Source: Orychophragmus violaceus
Taxonomy: Eukaryota > Streptophyta > Magnoliopsida > Brassicales > Brassicaceae
Assembly: GCA_030180135.1 (NCBI GenBank)
Contig: CM058230.1
Span: 101,485,503 to 101,549,502, forward strand
Direction: 5' to 3'
Length of the DNA stretch: 64,000 nucleotides
Of this stretch, positions 21,215-32,777 are shown one piece after another. The stretch's first letter is position 1, and each line of letters begins with the position of its first letter. Below the pieces are notes generated by a model. That model was not told the origin of the DNA. It worked only from the letters and a program-made list of their open reading frames with translations, and searched no databases. Made by a program: the position numbers and the translations under genes.

Positions 21215-22409
21215 ATGGGTGAGCGTCTGATGACATGAGCAGAGTATCAGGATTTGGTTGACCAGCATCAGGCAGGTCTGAGGTTAGCACAACAGGGACA
21301 GTCACAGGGTTTTCGGGTATCAGATCAACCGCCAGTCATTCCGCGAGCGCAGCAGGAAGCGAGAGCAGCCGCTGTAGATTGGAGGCCATTACCTGATCCA
21401 TTACCCCCATCTCTACAGGACGACGCAGGTACCGCAGACCCGACGGTAGGAGTGACGGGATATTTGGGATTCGTAGATTATGGGTTGCCATCATTATCAT
21501 CTCAGCGTGAGGCACCTACAGTACCATCAGGGATGCAGCCGCCGATGCTTGAGGCACATAAGGTGCCGTTACCTTTCAGTCTACATGAGTCAGACTTCAT
21601 TCCACTTGGTGGGGAGGACTTTCGGTTGGACCCGTTACACGCAGCTCTCGACATGGACATGGAGCCGGTAGACCCGGAGCAGCAGGTGCAGTGGGGGCAG
21701 TACATGGACGAGCAGATGACGATACTTTAGGACGTCTTAGAGCAGCGGATTGGGCCACATCACCAGCCAGGATCACCTCAGAGGACAGGAGCTCCCTCAC
21801 CCAATGATAGCGAGCCGCACACAGCGAGAGAGTCGGCCACAAGATTCGAGCCGATGTCGACGTCGGGGTCGGGCACGCAGTCCAAGTTAGGTACATCTCC
21901 AGAGGCACCACCGACCGAGCCAATTGTACCACCAGAGATGCCACTAGCAGACACAGATGCCAGTATGCCAGACACGTAGCGCCTGCAGAGTTCAGGGTTT
22001 TCATTTGTATTGGTGTCCACGACCAGTCGATCCACGTTACCGTGAGACGTATCAGCCGGTACCGAGCCCCTACTATTGTCAGATTTGTGGAGGTCAGGGA
22101 CATCGAGCAGCCGAGTGTTTTCAGGAACCTACTTCAGGATCGGTGTCATCTTGTCAGTTATGCAGAGCGACAGATCACCAGGCGGCAGAGTGTTACCATG
22201 GGCCACGCCCAGCGACCGTCCCGGTTTGTCAGATTTGTGGTCACATGGGTCACGTAGCGCAGTTGTGTCCGATAGCAAAGCCGCAGCAGGTCGGACCACC
22301 GACCAGAGATGCACACCCACCACACCCTCCCGGCGCGCCTGCCAGTGGTTACCGGCGCGAGCCGCGATGCCGGTTGTGTATGGCATTTCGGTCGTGCTGG
22401 GGCTGTTAG
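21215..22409 (+). pseudogene. Element C gag-like protein with three CCHC knuckles
   Basis: A Gln/Pro-rich region starts near 21,215 (SMGERLMT, stop TGA at 21,236, then AEYQDLVDQHQAGLRLAQQG) and runs to a TAG at 21,728, past which the same frame continues with PHHQPGSPQRTGAPSP. A frame change near 21,960 leads to three knuckles spaced about 75 nt apart: CQICGGQGHRAAEC (22,077), CQLCRATDHQAAEC (22,152) and CQICGHMGHVAQLC (22,227). Triple retroviral-type knuckles suggest a nucleocapsid that binds the element's RNA. Two stops and a frame shift imply it is dead in this copy. I see no protease or polymerase motifs downstream. Confidence 0.75.
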
Positions 22410-23830
22410 GGTTTGAGTAGTTAGGCCGGGTGAGTATGGGCTCTAACTATGTTGTTGTTTGTGTGTATCCAGATCGACGGATTTTCGTATGTTGTTGGGA
22501 ACATCTCCAGGATATGGCGGTGCAGTTTGTGGGTTGGGTTGTTGATGACAAACATCTTATGGTTGTATTTCTGTTTCTCTATGTATTTCTATAAACCTCG
22601 AGACATGTGCATGTTGTCGTTTTTGGTGTATGTATGTGATGCAGATTGTTCACTTATCATTATGACTTTCGTAGTAATTGTTTGCATGCGTGTGATGGTT
22701 TTGTGATGCAAACGAATTACCATGTGAAGTCTGATGATGAGCGGAACTGATGACCGTTCATCATAACCTAAACCCAGACTGACGACATATCCGGAGCGAT
22801 CTGATGATTGCTTGATTGCGTGTGGTAATTGGCTGTTTTGCATTTATTTGCTTGTGTGTTTTATCTAATGCTTGTGTGGTGCATTGGATAGTTAATTTGG
22901 GGTTGTGTTTCGTGAGTGGTGTAGCACTGGAAGAGTGCTAGTGTTGTGACATGCTTAGCATGTGCGGAGTGTGAGTGGTGGTGGTAAGCTATTGGTTGAA
23001 TAGTTTAAATTTTAGTTGCAATCGTTAGCCGTTGCGAATAAAAGTGTTAGAATCTTTTCGTGTAAGGTGTTGAGCTAACTTGAGAATGGTTGGAATCGAC
23101 TGTCGATTCGCGAGGAAGCGGAATTATAGAGTATCGTTACTTAATCATGGGTGACCTTTGGGTACATGATTAACTAACTATATTTCTATGAGGAAGTGAT
23201 ATCGGGGATTGAATTGGTTTGAATTCACCGCTCCAGTGAAAATTGTTGTGTGAGTGCAGGACGGAATGACGATGCGGTAGGAATACGAGACCGAACCCGA
23301 ACCCGAAAGCGAGATGGGCTGGAAAGGAGGCCGCGAGATGAGTTGACCCGGAAAGCGAAGCGGTTAGTGTGGAGTGTTAGTGGGAAGTGTCAGTACCAAG
23401 CAGCGGAAAGAGCGAAGCGGTCAGTGTGATGTGTTAGCAGTAATGGCTGTATGGAAACCAGAGCGAAGCCGTTAGCGAGAATGCGGTGGGAAGTTAGCGA
23501 AATCGGATTCAGGAACCGAGACGTGTGAGCAGGAAGAGATCGTGACAAGTGTTAGAGTGGGGTTATCAGAATGAATGGAGATGAAACTGTGTCAGAAGCA
23601 ACGTGAAGTTGTCAGTACGGGGAATTGGAGGTCGGGAAGCTGTCAAGCATGGAATGCAGATTCTTGAAGAGTGTCTCGGGAGAGGCAGACCACTAATTTG
23701 AAAGTCATGGGAGACGAAGCGAAGTGGGGAAGTCAGAATGCGAATCGAAGAAGAGAAACCAGTGGGGATAAGGTCGAGGTCGAGACGGATGAACCGGGGA
23801 AGCCAGTTGAGTGTGAAGCACAGTACGGAA
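22410..23830 (+). other. Element C downstream internal region, non-coding
   Basis: No credible long ORF. It contains repeated short phrases such as AGCGAAGCGGT(T/C)AGTGTG and GTGTTAG between about 23,330 and 23,600. It ends at the insertion point of element E; the last 219 bp of the C internal region resume at 35,899. Confidence 0.6.
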
Positions 23831-24892
23831 TGTTAGAATTTCAGATTCATCCATGAGGAAGCTCTGAGTATCAAGTCTGGCTCAAGAGAATGAGGTAGAA
23901 TAGAAGAAAGAAGCCTAAGACCCAATTAGGGTTCTTAAGGCGCCCAGAGAGAGAAACTAGGGTTTGCGGTTTAAAAGAGAAATGAAAGCTATTCTACCTC
24001 AAGAAGTTGAACACTTAAGCTATATGAAAATGTATCCAAGAGCTTAACATCTCATCAGGAGAGTTTACTCATGAGAATGGATACAAATCAGTAATTAGCT
24101 AAGAGGTGTTCTAAAGAAGAAAAGGAAAACTTATGTAAGAGCTTTAATAAAACCGAGAGCTTCTCACACTTGGATTAGTTATGGAAGAACTATCCAAGTG
24201 TGGTTTTGGACTGCCTTAGCAGCCAACCAAGGCTCTTACATGAGTCTACATTGTGTCTTATTGAAGATCACAATGAGAGTTTATGAAAGAATAAACTAAA
24301 GGGAAAGAGAGAAGAAGAGAGACTTTGTTTGTAACAATAAGTCTTTGAAATGTTTGTGAATTAGCAAAGCTTACAATGGGCGTGTAAGGCCTTTAAATAT
24401 AGATACAATTAGGTCAAACACTCATAAACAAAGACATTTAATCTCAGCCATTGATTCTCTTGGAGGGAAACCCGAATTCAAATCAATGGTTGGATCTTCT
24501 TCTTCCATTTGGCTTCTTGTGCCTTCTTACACTGAAAGTGACTTCTCCTCTCTCTTATTTGGCGTGTTGCAGGTCTGGAGAGAGAGAGAATCACGCTCCC
24601 AAGGCTGATAGTGACTGGTCTTGTTCATTTCTTTATTCCCTTAATCATGTTGGAACATAACCGAACTTGTTCCAACATGCTCACATATTGTTAGGACATA
24701 ACCAGACTTGTTCCAACATGTTATGTCCCCAACTCTGCACAATCTTCCTCAAGGAGTGTTGCTTGTGGAACACTCTTTTCTTGCTTGTAGAACCTCCTCT
24801 TTTACTTGTGGAACACTCTTCTCTTGCTTTATCTAGGAATGAGGCTCGGCTTCTTCAGCCTCTCCTCTTCCATTTCATCCTCCTCTCTAATA
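23831..24892 (-). repeat. Element E LTR (3' LTR in its own orientation)
   Basis: On the plus strand it reads TGTTAGAATTTCAG to CTCTCTAATA. The sequence beyond it (CTCCCCCGCAAGC) is the complement of a purine-rich polypurine tract. Confidence 0.9.
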
Positions 24893-26482
24893 CTCCCCCG
24901 CAAGCTTGGTCGTCGGGACTCCAAAAGACCAAAGGGAGAAGAGGACCAAAGGCCAAGCTTGGAGCGGTTGAACTACCTCATTAAAAACCTCCTTAAGTAA
25001 AACCTCTTGGGATAAAACCTTAAGGAGGACAAAAAGAGTATAGTCACCTACTCAAGATGTAACTTGACCTTGGCTTCATCATCTAAACTCACGGCATCTC
25101 CTTTCTCCAACTCTTTCTTTCCTTAGCATTCCTTGGCTTTATTCCTCTTGATATGAACTTCTTGATCTTTGTTGTGTCCTTTGAAATTTGGACTCTATAG
25201 GGCTCCGACCTTTAACCCCAACCTTGATCATCCTTCTCTTCCTGAGTTGAACTTCAAGTTGGTCTCATCTTCCTCTTGGAAAGACTTCAAGACTTGCGGA
25301 TGCTCCTCATAGCTCCTTCACTTTCTAATGCCCCTTAAGTATGCCTTTCTCTTTTCCTTCAACACAAAGGTTTAAAGGAAACATGTTAAGTATATGCAAA
25401 GACATTTAGGAACATTAGCTAAGCATTAAACCTTTATGTTTTGAAACGTTTTGAGAATTAGTTTTAAAACGTTTTTGCTTTGAAACACATGATCACAACA
25501 AGATACTAAGAGAAAACAAGTCTAAAACGTTTTGAGAATTAAGTTTAAAACATTTTGACTTTGAAAAACATGATCATAATCAAGAGAACTTAAGATGGAA
25601 GCTTAATGAAAAAGAAATGAGAAGGTTTAGAAGTAGCCTGATTTATTTGCGGTTGGGAGTGATTGAATGTTTGTCTTGTTGGAACATAACCGTGACTGAT
25701 CCAACAAGCTCCCCCGCACTCTTGAATGGCTCTTCACCATGCATACACAGCTTGTACAACTTCTTGAACAAGGCCTCTTCCTTCTTTGAATGGACAGCTT
25801 GTAAACCGCCATTACTCCTTGGAAAGATCCTTGAACCATAAGCACATCCACCAGCTGACTTCCAACTCGGTGATTGCTCCAACAAATGAGGATTTCAGTT
25901 AATCCACAACTCCATGAGGATTTAGGTTAACCCACAACCAAATGAGGATTTCAGCTAATCCACAACTCCATGAGTTCACTGGTTTTGTTGGAGACTTCTT
26001 CAGCTCCTCAACCACATAACTCCAACATCATCAGCTTGAACCACCACTTAGAGTGTGCACCCTCTTTTTGTGACTGATCCTCACTGCCAACAACTATTCA
26101 TTCCTCCTAAGAACACCAAGAACAAACACATAACAATTCTCAAGCAACACAAGTCTGGCCAGAACCATGAGCTTGATTAAGTTTCTGTGAAAGAAAAGAA
26201 TGGGCTCTTTAGGAGTGAATTTTGAGAGAGAATAAGAGCAGAAAAGAAAAATGAAGAATGGGAGAATGGATGACACAAGCTCAGATTAAGAGTGTGTGCA
26301 TCAGAGTATAAAAGAGTATGATAGTGTGAGAGTATGAGAGAATGTGATTTTGGAAAACAAAGCTCATATTTAAGAGAATGTGAACCAAAATCAGAGTGTA
26401 AGAGAGTATGGGAGAATGAACGGAAAAGAATGAAAGGAAAAGAAAAATGTTTCAGGTTCAGGGACTAAGTTGTGCTTAGTTT
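24893..26482 (-). other. Element E interior, left part
   Basis: No coding sequence recognised. It contains short internal repeats: AACGTTTTGAGAATTA twice (about 25,445 and 25,525), and ATGAGGATTTCAG(T/C)TAATCC with variants three times (about 25,885-25,960). The phrase GGTTCAGGGACTAAGT at about 26,454 recurs in the right part near 34,327 and 34,497. Confidence 0.6.
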
Positions 26483-27151
26483 TGTTGGAATTGTGTCCAG
26501 TAATCTCAGTACTGTCTCTAGAAAGTAAGAGTATGTCAATGATCAGACATAAGTCATATAATACTGGGGGTCATGATGGCTTGCTAGAGTCCGCTCATGA
26601 TCTATAAGTCTTGGACTTATTGCCTTTATTATATGATCCCATATGGGTCACACGCCTAAGCTAACAGGAAAATGTGTAGGAACGGTTTAGCAGAAGTACG
26701 GTAAAAGTGCTAGGCATTTACTGTACTTAGAGAGAATAAAACGGTTTAGCTACTGTGTGTCGATCGACACACAAGGTGTATCGGTCGACACAGTGCGCCA
26801 ATACCGTCGAGTTAATTGGTGTTTGGGCCAAATGGCCCAAACGGAATCAGACAAGTTTTATAAGGTAAAACTCGAGTTTCTGATTCATTAACCCTAACAC
26901 ACAGCCGAAAACTCTCTCTCTTTTGCGCCGAGCTCCTAGTGGTCTAGCAGCTGTTTCCTGTGATCGCGTGTGTGAACCTTTGGAGGATTCATCCCTCGGT
27001 GTTTCTCTGATCTCAGACATACCATCAATTCCGCTGCAAACAGGTATAAGGTGAGATCATCATTTGTTTCTATTCTGAGAAGAACCTAGATCGCATGTTT
27101 AGGTTGATATGAATCTAAGAATTGAATCAGGATCAACTAAACAATCCTTCA
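26483..27151 (+). repeat. Element D 5' LTR
   Basis: Ends are TGTTGGAATTG and AATCCTTCA. The palindromes TGTGTCGATCGACACA and TATCGGTCGACA lie at about 26,757-26,793. It matches the 3' LTR except at two sites. Confidence 0.97.
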
Positions 27152-28799
27152 GTGGTATCAGAGCCAATGGTTCTGGTTTTTCTTGTTTAGATTCAATGTT
27201 TAGGATTGTTTTCTTGTTTAAAAGTGTTTTGAATCAACTACTGATAAGAGAAACCACTTAAGCAACAAGAATTAAAACCTAAACACACCTAAAATCGCAG
27301 AAACCAAGCTATATTGACTTGGTAGAATGCGATTTTCAAAAGTCAGTATCGGCCAGAATCGCATGGATCGATCGATACGATCGCATGGATCGGTCGATAC
27401 AGTCTATCGGCTAACCCTGTTAACGCGTGAAAGCATCGATCGATGCAGGATCGATGCAGGTTCGATATTAGTGCATCGACCGATGCGGTTGGTGCACATC
27501 GATCGACACGGTTAGGGTTTTGACTCGGTTCAGTGCATGCGTGAGAGCATCGATCGATACAGGATCGATGCACGGTCGATGCAGGATCGATGCTAAGAGC
27601 ATCGACCGATGTGGTTGATGGATCGATCGACACGGTTGGTCCATCGATCGACATGGTTGGTTTAAGGCTCGGTTTAATCTTGATTAAAATTAATTCGTCC
27701 TGGTTTAATAAACAAATTTAATAATTTTATTAAGTCTGGTTAAACCGGGACAAGAAATCCAATGTCGAAAGAATTATTGGATTTAGTGCCTAAACCAGGA
27801 TTTTCTAATTTGATTTGGTTGGACCAAATAAATTGAGAAAATCCGGTTTAGTAAATAACCGGTTGACAATTGTGGTCATCGTAGTAATTAAAATTTGGTT
27901 AGACCAATTTTAATGAACCAGACCGGTTATGTCATTTAATTGGACAATTGGGTCATGTCTTGGACATGGACCAGTTCTTGGGCCTCGGGCCAAGAAGTTA
28001 AAACAATTGGGCCAGTTATTTGAGTTTTTCTTCTGATTAATTTAAAATTTATTTTATAAAATTATAAAGTCGATTTTAAATTAAAGTTTCCGAAATTTTG
28101 AAATTAGAAAGTTTCTTATATTAGAAGTTTCTGAATTTGCGGGTTTTGGATTTTAAAGAAATTTCTAAAGTTAGAAAGTTTCCGTTTTTAGAAAGTTTCC
28201 AATTTTAGAAAGTTTCCAAAAATAGTAGGTTTCCAAAAATGGAAAGTTTCCCGAAATAGTAATCTTCTATTTTGGGAATGAATTTTTAAATAAACCTACG
28301 AACCTCAAATAATATCAAGCGTTGGATGTCTTGTCCATTCTATGTCAGCTGTCGAAGCCCATTCAATTGTATTCATGGCCTTACAGTGTGAGGGTGTCTA
28401 CTTTTGCGTGGATAAGACGGTTTGTGATTCATAAATGTCATTGGGAGTCCCAGACATTAATGATTACATGACTGTATAGTCTGGTTTTCTTGACTGGGCC
28501 ATCGGGAGTCCCGGGCCTTGAGACATCAGAGTGAATTGGGCCTCGGGCCCAGATTCACAACCAAGAGTTATATCACGGATATAATTAGCCGATATATGGC
28601 TTACCGATATAAGCTAAGGTTTGGTGACGGCCAGTGGCCCACTTTAATCTTAGTTATATGTGGATCTTGGAATCATTATATTCTATTGAGGGTAACTTAT
28701 GTTATTGAATATAATGCGTGATTAATCATATTAAATTTAATACGAGATTAATCATATTGAACATTTTAACTAATAACCTTTTATCTATATATTTCAGCT
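27152..28799 (+). other. Element D 5' leader with TCGATCGA palindrome array
   Basis: The primer-binding site is followed at 27,361-27,660 by about a dozen motifs centred on ATCGATCGAT, TCGGTCGA or TCGACCGA, such as GCATCGATCGATGC and CATCGATCGACA. The rest is AT-rich with runs of GAAAGTTTCC/AGAAAGTTTC (about 28,085-28,270), then a segment shared in outline with the B leader up to GTGGATCTTGG at about 28,660. No coding sequence seen. Confidence 0.7.
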
Positions 28800-31700
28800 A
28801 TGACTACTACAAGCACACAAAACACATTCTCGATCCGGTCTGTTCTCGAAAAGGAGAAGCTGACTGGAACGAACTTCCTGACGTGGTCAAGGAACTTGAG
28901 GCTAGTCCTCAAGCAGGAGAAGAAGGATTATGTCCTTCGTGATCCTCTCCCCGAGAGGCCTCCTGCCAATGCCGCCAGGACTCTGCATAATGCTTGGGAA
29001 AAGCATTCGTCAGATGAAAATGATGCCTATTGCCTGATGTTGGTGACAATGACTCCGGAGCTGCAAAAACAGTTCGAGAGTGTATTGTCACCCATCGAGA
29101 TAATGGCAAGCCTGAAATCACTTTTTCAGGAGCAGGCTAGGACTGAGAGGTTTCAAACAGTTAAGAACCTCTTGGACTGCAAGTTGGCTGCGAATGCGGC
29201 AGTGAGTCCTCATGTCTTGAAGATGATGGGTTATCTCGATCATCTTCAGAAACTCGACTGCCCAATCAGCCAGGAACTTGCCTGCGACATCATTCTGCAG
29301 TCATTACCTGCAAGCTATGATCAGTTCATTCTGAACTTTAACATGCATGGCTTGAGTAAGACATTGCCTGAGCTTCACGGAATGCTCAAGACTGCGGAGC
29401 CAAATTTGAGGAAAACCGCCAAGGACCCCAATGTACTTATGGTGCAGAAGGGCAAGGGGTTTAAGAAATCCTCTGCTAAGGATAAGGGAAAGGCCAAGGC
29501 TGTCCAAGTCGCGGACAAGGACACGCCAAAGCCCAAGCCCAAGTCCAAGGCTGGGCCAACTGACATATGCAGGTTCTGTAAAGAACCAGGGCATTGGAGG
29601 AGAGAATGTAAGAAATTCCAGGAAGGTCTAAAGGAATTGAAGAAGAAGACTTTTGAGACTTCTTCAACAGGTATTTTTGTTATAGAAGTTAATACAACTA
29701 CTTCTGATAATACCTCATGGGTTATGGATACTGGTTGTGGGGCTCATATTTGTACTAATATGCAGGCACTCAGCAACAGTAGAAGGCTGAAGCAAGGACA
29801 AGTGGAGCTACGAGTTGGGAATGGAGCGAAAGTTCCAGCACTAGCTGTAGGCACTTACTTGTTGTCTTTACCTTCGGGATTGATTTTAGAACTGAATAAT
29901 TGTTATTTTGTACCTGCTATAAGCAGAAATATTATTTCAATTTCTTTGTTGGATTTGGAAGGTTATGATTTTTCAGTTAAGAATAAATTATGTTCCTTCA
30001 ATTGCAACAATTTGTTCTATGGTTCTGCCCCTCTTATGAATGGGCTTTACATACTCGATCAATCCGCGCCAATTTATAACATTAATACCAAACGGTTCAA
30101 ACCTAATGAGGAGAACCGAACGTTTCTATGGCATTGTCGTTTAGGGCACATCAGTGAGAAACGCATCAAGAGGCTCCATTCGAATGGACTTCTTGGCTCA
30201 TTTGACTTTGAGTCATGTGAGAAATGCGAATCCTGCATGATGGGCAAAATGACACGGGCCCCCTTTAATAAACCTAACGAGAGGGCCAGTGACTTATTGG
30301 GCCTGATACACACTGATGTGTGTGGCCCAATGTCCACAAATGCAAGAGGAAACTATCAGTACTTCATTACCTTTACTGATGATTTCAGTAGGTATGGATA
30401 TGTTTATTTGATGAAACATAAGTCTGAATCTTTTGATAAGTTCAGAGAATTCCAAAATGAAGTACAGAACCAACTTGGCAAAAGCATTAAGGCTCTTCGG
30501 TCCGACCGAGGAGGAGAATACTTAAGCCAAGAATTCAGTGATCATCTGAGAGAGTGTGGGATCGTATCCCAACTCACTCCTCCTGGAACACCTCAATGGA
30601 ATGGTGTGTCTGAAAGGAGAAATCGGACCTTATTGGATATGGTTCGATCTATGATGAATCACACAGACCTTCCAATATCCCTTTGGGGATATGCTCTGCT
30701 AACAGCAGTGTTCACTCTAAATAGAGCGCCATCGAAAGCAGTAGCAAAGACACCATATGAATTATGGACTGGAGAAGCTCCAGTGCTGTCTTATCTCAGA
30801 ATTTGGGGTTGTGAAGCCTATGTCAAGAGATTGATCTCAGACAAGCTTACACCAAAATCTGACAAATGCTACTTCATTGGTTATCCACGGGAAACCAAGG
30901 CTTATTACTTCTATCTACGTTCCGAGAACAAGATCTTTGTTGCCCGGGATTGTAACTTTCTTGAGAGGGAGTTTCTCTCTAAGAAAGACAGTGGGAGTAA
31001 GGTACTGCTTGAAGAAATTCAAGATGAACAGGATACTGCTCAACCTAATGAGGAAGAGCAGCAGGAGGACCTACAAGAAATTGTAGAGCCTGAACCTGTA
31101 GTACCTGAAGTTCGAAGATCCGGGAGGATCCGTCACGAACCCGAGAGATATCAAGGATTCCTCGTGACTGACTGTCATGATCTTCTGATCATTGATGGTG
31201 ATGAACCATCGAACTTCAATCAAGCCATGATGGGCCCAGATTCCTCTAAGTGGCGCAAGGCCACTGATTCCGAAATGGACTCCATGTCGGTCAACCAAGT
31301 GTTTTCGTTGGTTGACTTACCCGCTGGTATAAAAGCCATCGAGTGCAAATGGATCTTCAAGAAGAAGATTGACGTGGATGGAAATGTCCAGATTTATAAA
31401 GCCAGGTTGGTGGCAAAATGTTTCAGACAAGTTCACGGTGTGGATTACGATGAAACCTATTCACCAGTGGCTATGATGAAATCTATTCGGATTCTACTAG
31501 CAACTGCAGCTTTTCATGATTATGAAATTTGGCAGATGGACGTGAAAACCGCCTTCCTGAATGGTATTCTGGAAGAGGATGTGTATATGACACAACCTGA
31601 CGGTTACATAGATCCAAAGAATGCTGGAAAAGTATGCAAGCTTCATAAATCCATTTATGGATTGAAGCAAGCATCGAGGAGCTGGAATCTTCGTTTTGAT

Positions 31701-32777
31701 GAAGCGATCAAGCAATTTGACTTCATCAGAAACGAAGAAGAACAATGCGTGTATAAGAAATCTAGTGGGAGCAAGATTGTATTTCTTATTCTGTATGTCG
31801 ATGACATACTGCTTCTCGGAAACGACGTTCCAATGCTGAAGTCCGTAAAGGACTGGCTTGGAAGTTGTTTTTCCATGAAAGACATGGGTGAAGCCGCATA
31901 CGTTCTTGGAATCAGGATCTACCGGGATAGATCTAGAAGGCTGATAGGCTTGTGTCAAGATTCATACATTGACAAAGTCCTACAAAGATTCAGCATGAAG
32001 GATTCCAAGAAGGGCTTCACGCCGATGGTACATGGCACAACGCTAAGCAAGAAGCAGAGCCCTACGACGGCTGCTGAGCTTGAGCGCATGAAGAATATTC
32101 CTTATGCATCTGCAATAGGATCTGTCATGTATGCCATGATCTGTACTCGTCCTGATGTTGCTTATGCATTGAGCATGACGAGTAGATACCAGTCAAATCC
32201 AGGTGAAAACCATTGGATTGCCGTAAAGAATATCTTGAAGTATCTAAGACATACTAAGGATAAGTTCTTAGTGTACGGTGGAAGTGATGTGCTTAAAGTC
32301 AGTGGATTCACGGACGCAAGTTTCCAGACAGACCAAGATGATTTCCGGTCACAGTCCGGTTATATCTTTTGTCTGAATGGCGGTGCAATTAGTTGGAGAA
32401 GCTCCAAGCAAGACACCGTTGCAGATTCCACCACAGAAGCTGAATATATCGCCGCCTCAGAAGCTGCGAAGGAAGCTGTTTGGATACGAAAGTTCATTAT
32501 TGAACTAGGTGTGATACCAGATGCGGCTGAGCCTCTGGCACTGTTTTGTGACAACAATGGTGCTATAGCTCAGGCAAAGGAACCAAGATCACACCAGAAA
32601 TCCAAGCATGTTCTAAGAAGATTTCACTTGATACGTGACATCATTAATAGAAAGGAAGTCAAGATCAGCCGAGTTCAGACAGATGATAACGTCGCTGATC
32701 CGTTGACAAAGCCACTCCCAAGGCCTAAGCTCGAGTTTCTGACTGAAGCTGTAGGCATTAGAGACATTGAAATGTAA
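28800..32777 (+). CDS. Element D gag-pol polyprotein (Ty1/copia, 1,325 aa), intact
   Basis: One ORF encodes the whole copia polyprotein. Gag covers about residues 1-250 with CCHC knuckle CRFCKEPGHWRREC near 258. Protease has WVMDTGCGAH near 306. The integrase HHCC zinc region begins LWHCRLGHISEKR near 442 and ends in CEKCESCMMGK; the DDE core has acids in HTDVCGP, RSDRGGEY and NGVSERRNR (about 503, 567, 604). Reverse transcriptase starts near 850 (KWIFKKK) and holds YVDDILL near 998-1004; RNase H ends the protein (DNNGAIAQAKE, HQKSKHV). All catalytic residues I can check are present. One oddity is LVAKCFRQ at residue 874, where copia elements usually have Gly. The ATG is the first in frame and sits 1.65 kb after the LTR. 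Gag is closely related to that of element B. Confidence 0.97.
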   Translation: MTTTSTQNTFSIRSVLEKEKLTGTNFLTWSRNLRLVLKQEKKDYVLRDPLPERPPANAARTLHNAWEKHSSDENDAYCLMLVTMTPELQKQFESVLSPIEIMASLKSLFQEQARTERFQTVKNLLDCKLAANAAVSPHVLKMMGYLDHLQKLDCPISQELACDIILQSLPASYDQFILNFNMHGLSKTLPELHGMLKTAEPNLRKTAKDPNVLMVQKGKGFKKSSAKDKGKAKAVQVADKDTPKPKPKSKAGPTDICRFCKEPGHWRRECKKFQEGLKELKKKTFETSSTGIFVIEVNTTTSDNTSWVMDTGCGAHICTNMQALSNSRRLKQGQVELRVGNGAKVPALAVGTYLLSLPSGLILELNNCYFVPAISRNIISISLLDLEGYDFSVKNKLCSFNCNNLFYGSAPLMNGLYILDQSAPIYNINTKRFKPNEENRTFLWHCRLGHISEKRIKRLHSNGLLGSFDFESCEKCESCMMGKMTRAPFNKPNERASDLLGLIHTDVCGPMSTNARGNYQYFITFTDDFSRYGYVYLMKHKSESFDKFREFQNEVQNQLGKSIKALRSDRGGEYLSQEFSDHLRECGIVSQLTPPGTPQWNGVSERRNRTLLDMVRSMMNHTDLPISLWGYALLTAVFTLNRAPSKAVAKTPYELWTGEAPVLSYLRIWGCEAYVKRLISDKLTPKSDKCYFIGYPRETKAYYFYLRSENKIFVARDCNFLEREFLSKKDSGSKVLLEEIQDEQDTAQPNEEEQQEDLQEIVEPEPVVPEVRRSGRIRHEPERYQGFLVTDCHDLLIIDGDEPSNFNQAMMGPDSSKWRKATDSEMDSMSVNQVFSLVDLPAGIKAIECKWIFKKKIDVDGNVQIYKARLVAKCFRQVHGVDYDETYSPVAMMKSIRILLATAAFHDYEIWQMDVKTAFLNGILEEDVYMTQPDGYIDPKNAGKVCKLHKSIYGLKQASRSWNLRFDEAIKQFDFIRNEEEQCVYKKSSGSKIVFLILYVDDILLLGNDVPMLKSVKDWLGSCFSMKDMGEAAYVLGIRIYRDRSRRLIGLCQDSYIDKVLQRFSMKDSKKGFTPMVHGTTLSKKQSPTTAAELERMKNIPYASAIGSVMYAMICTRPDVAYALSMTSRYQSNPGENHWIAVKNILKYLRHTKDKFLVYGGSDVLKVSGFTDASFQTDQDDFRSQSGYIFCLNGGAISWRSSKQDTVADSTTEAEYIAASEAAKEAVWIRKFIIELGVIPDAAEPLALFCDNNGAIAQAKEPRSHQKSKHVLRRFHLIRDIINRKEVKISRVQTDDNVADPLTKPLPRPKLEFLTEAVGIRDIEM

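Noticed and set aside
25643..25885. 80-codon minus frame in element E as a possible gag remnant
   Set aside because: No knuckle or gag motif, and overlapping frames are equally open; not supportable.
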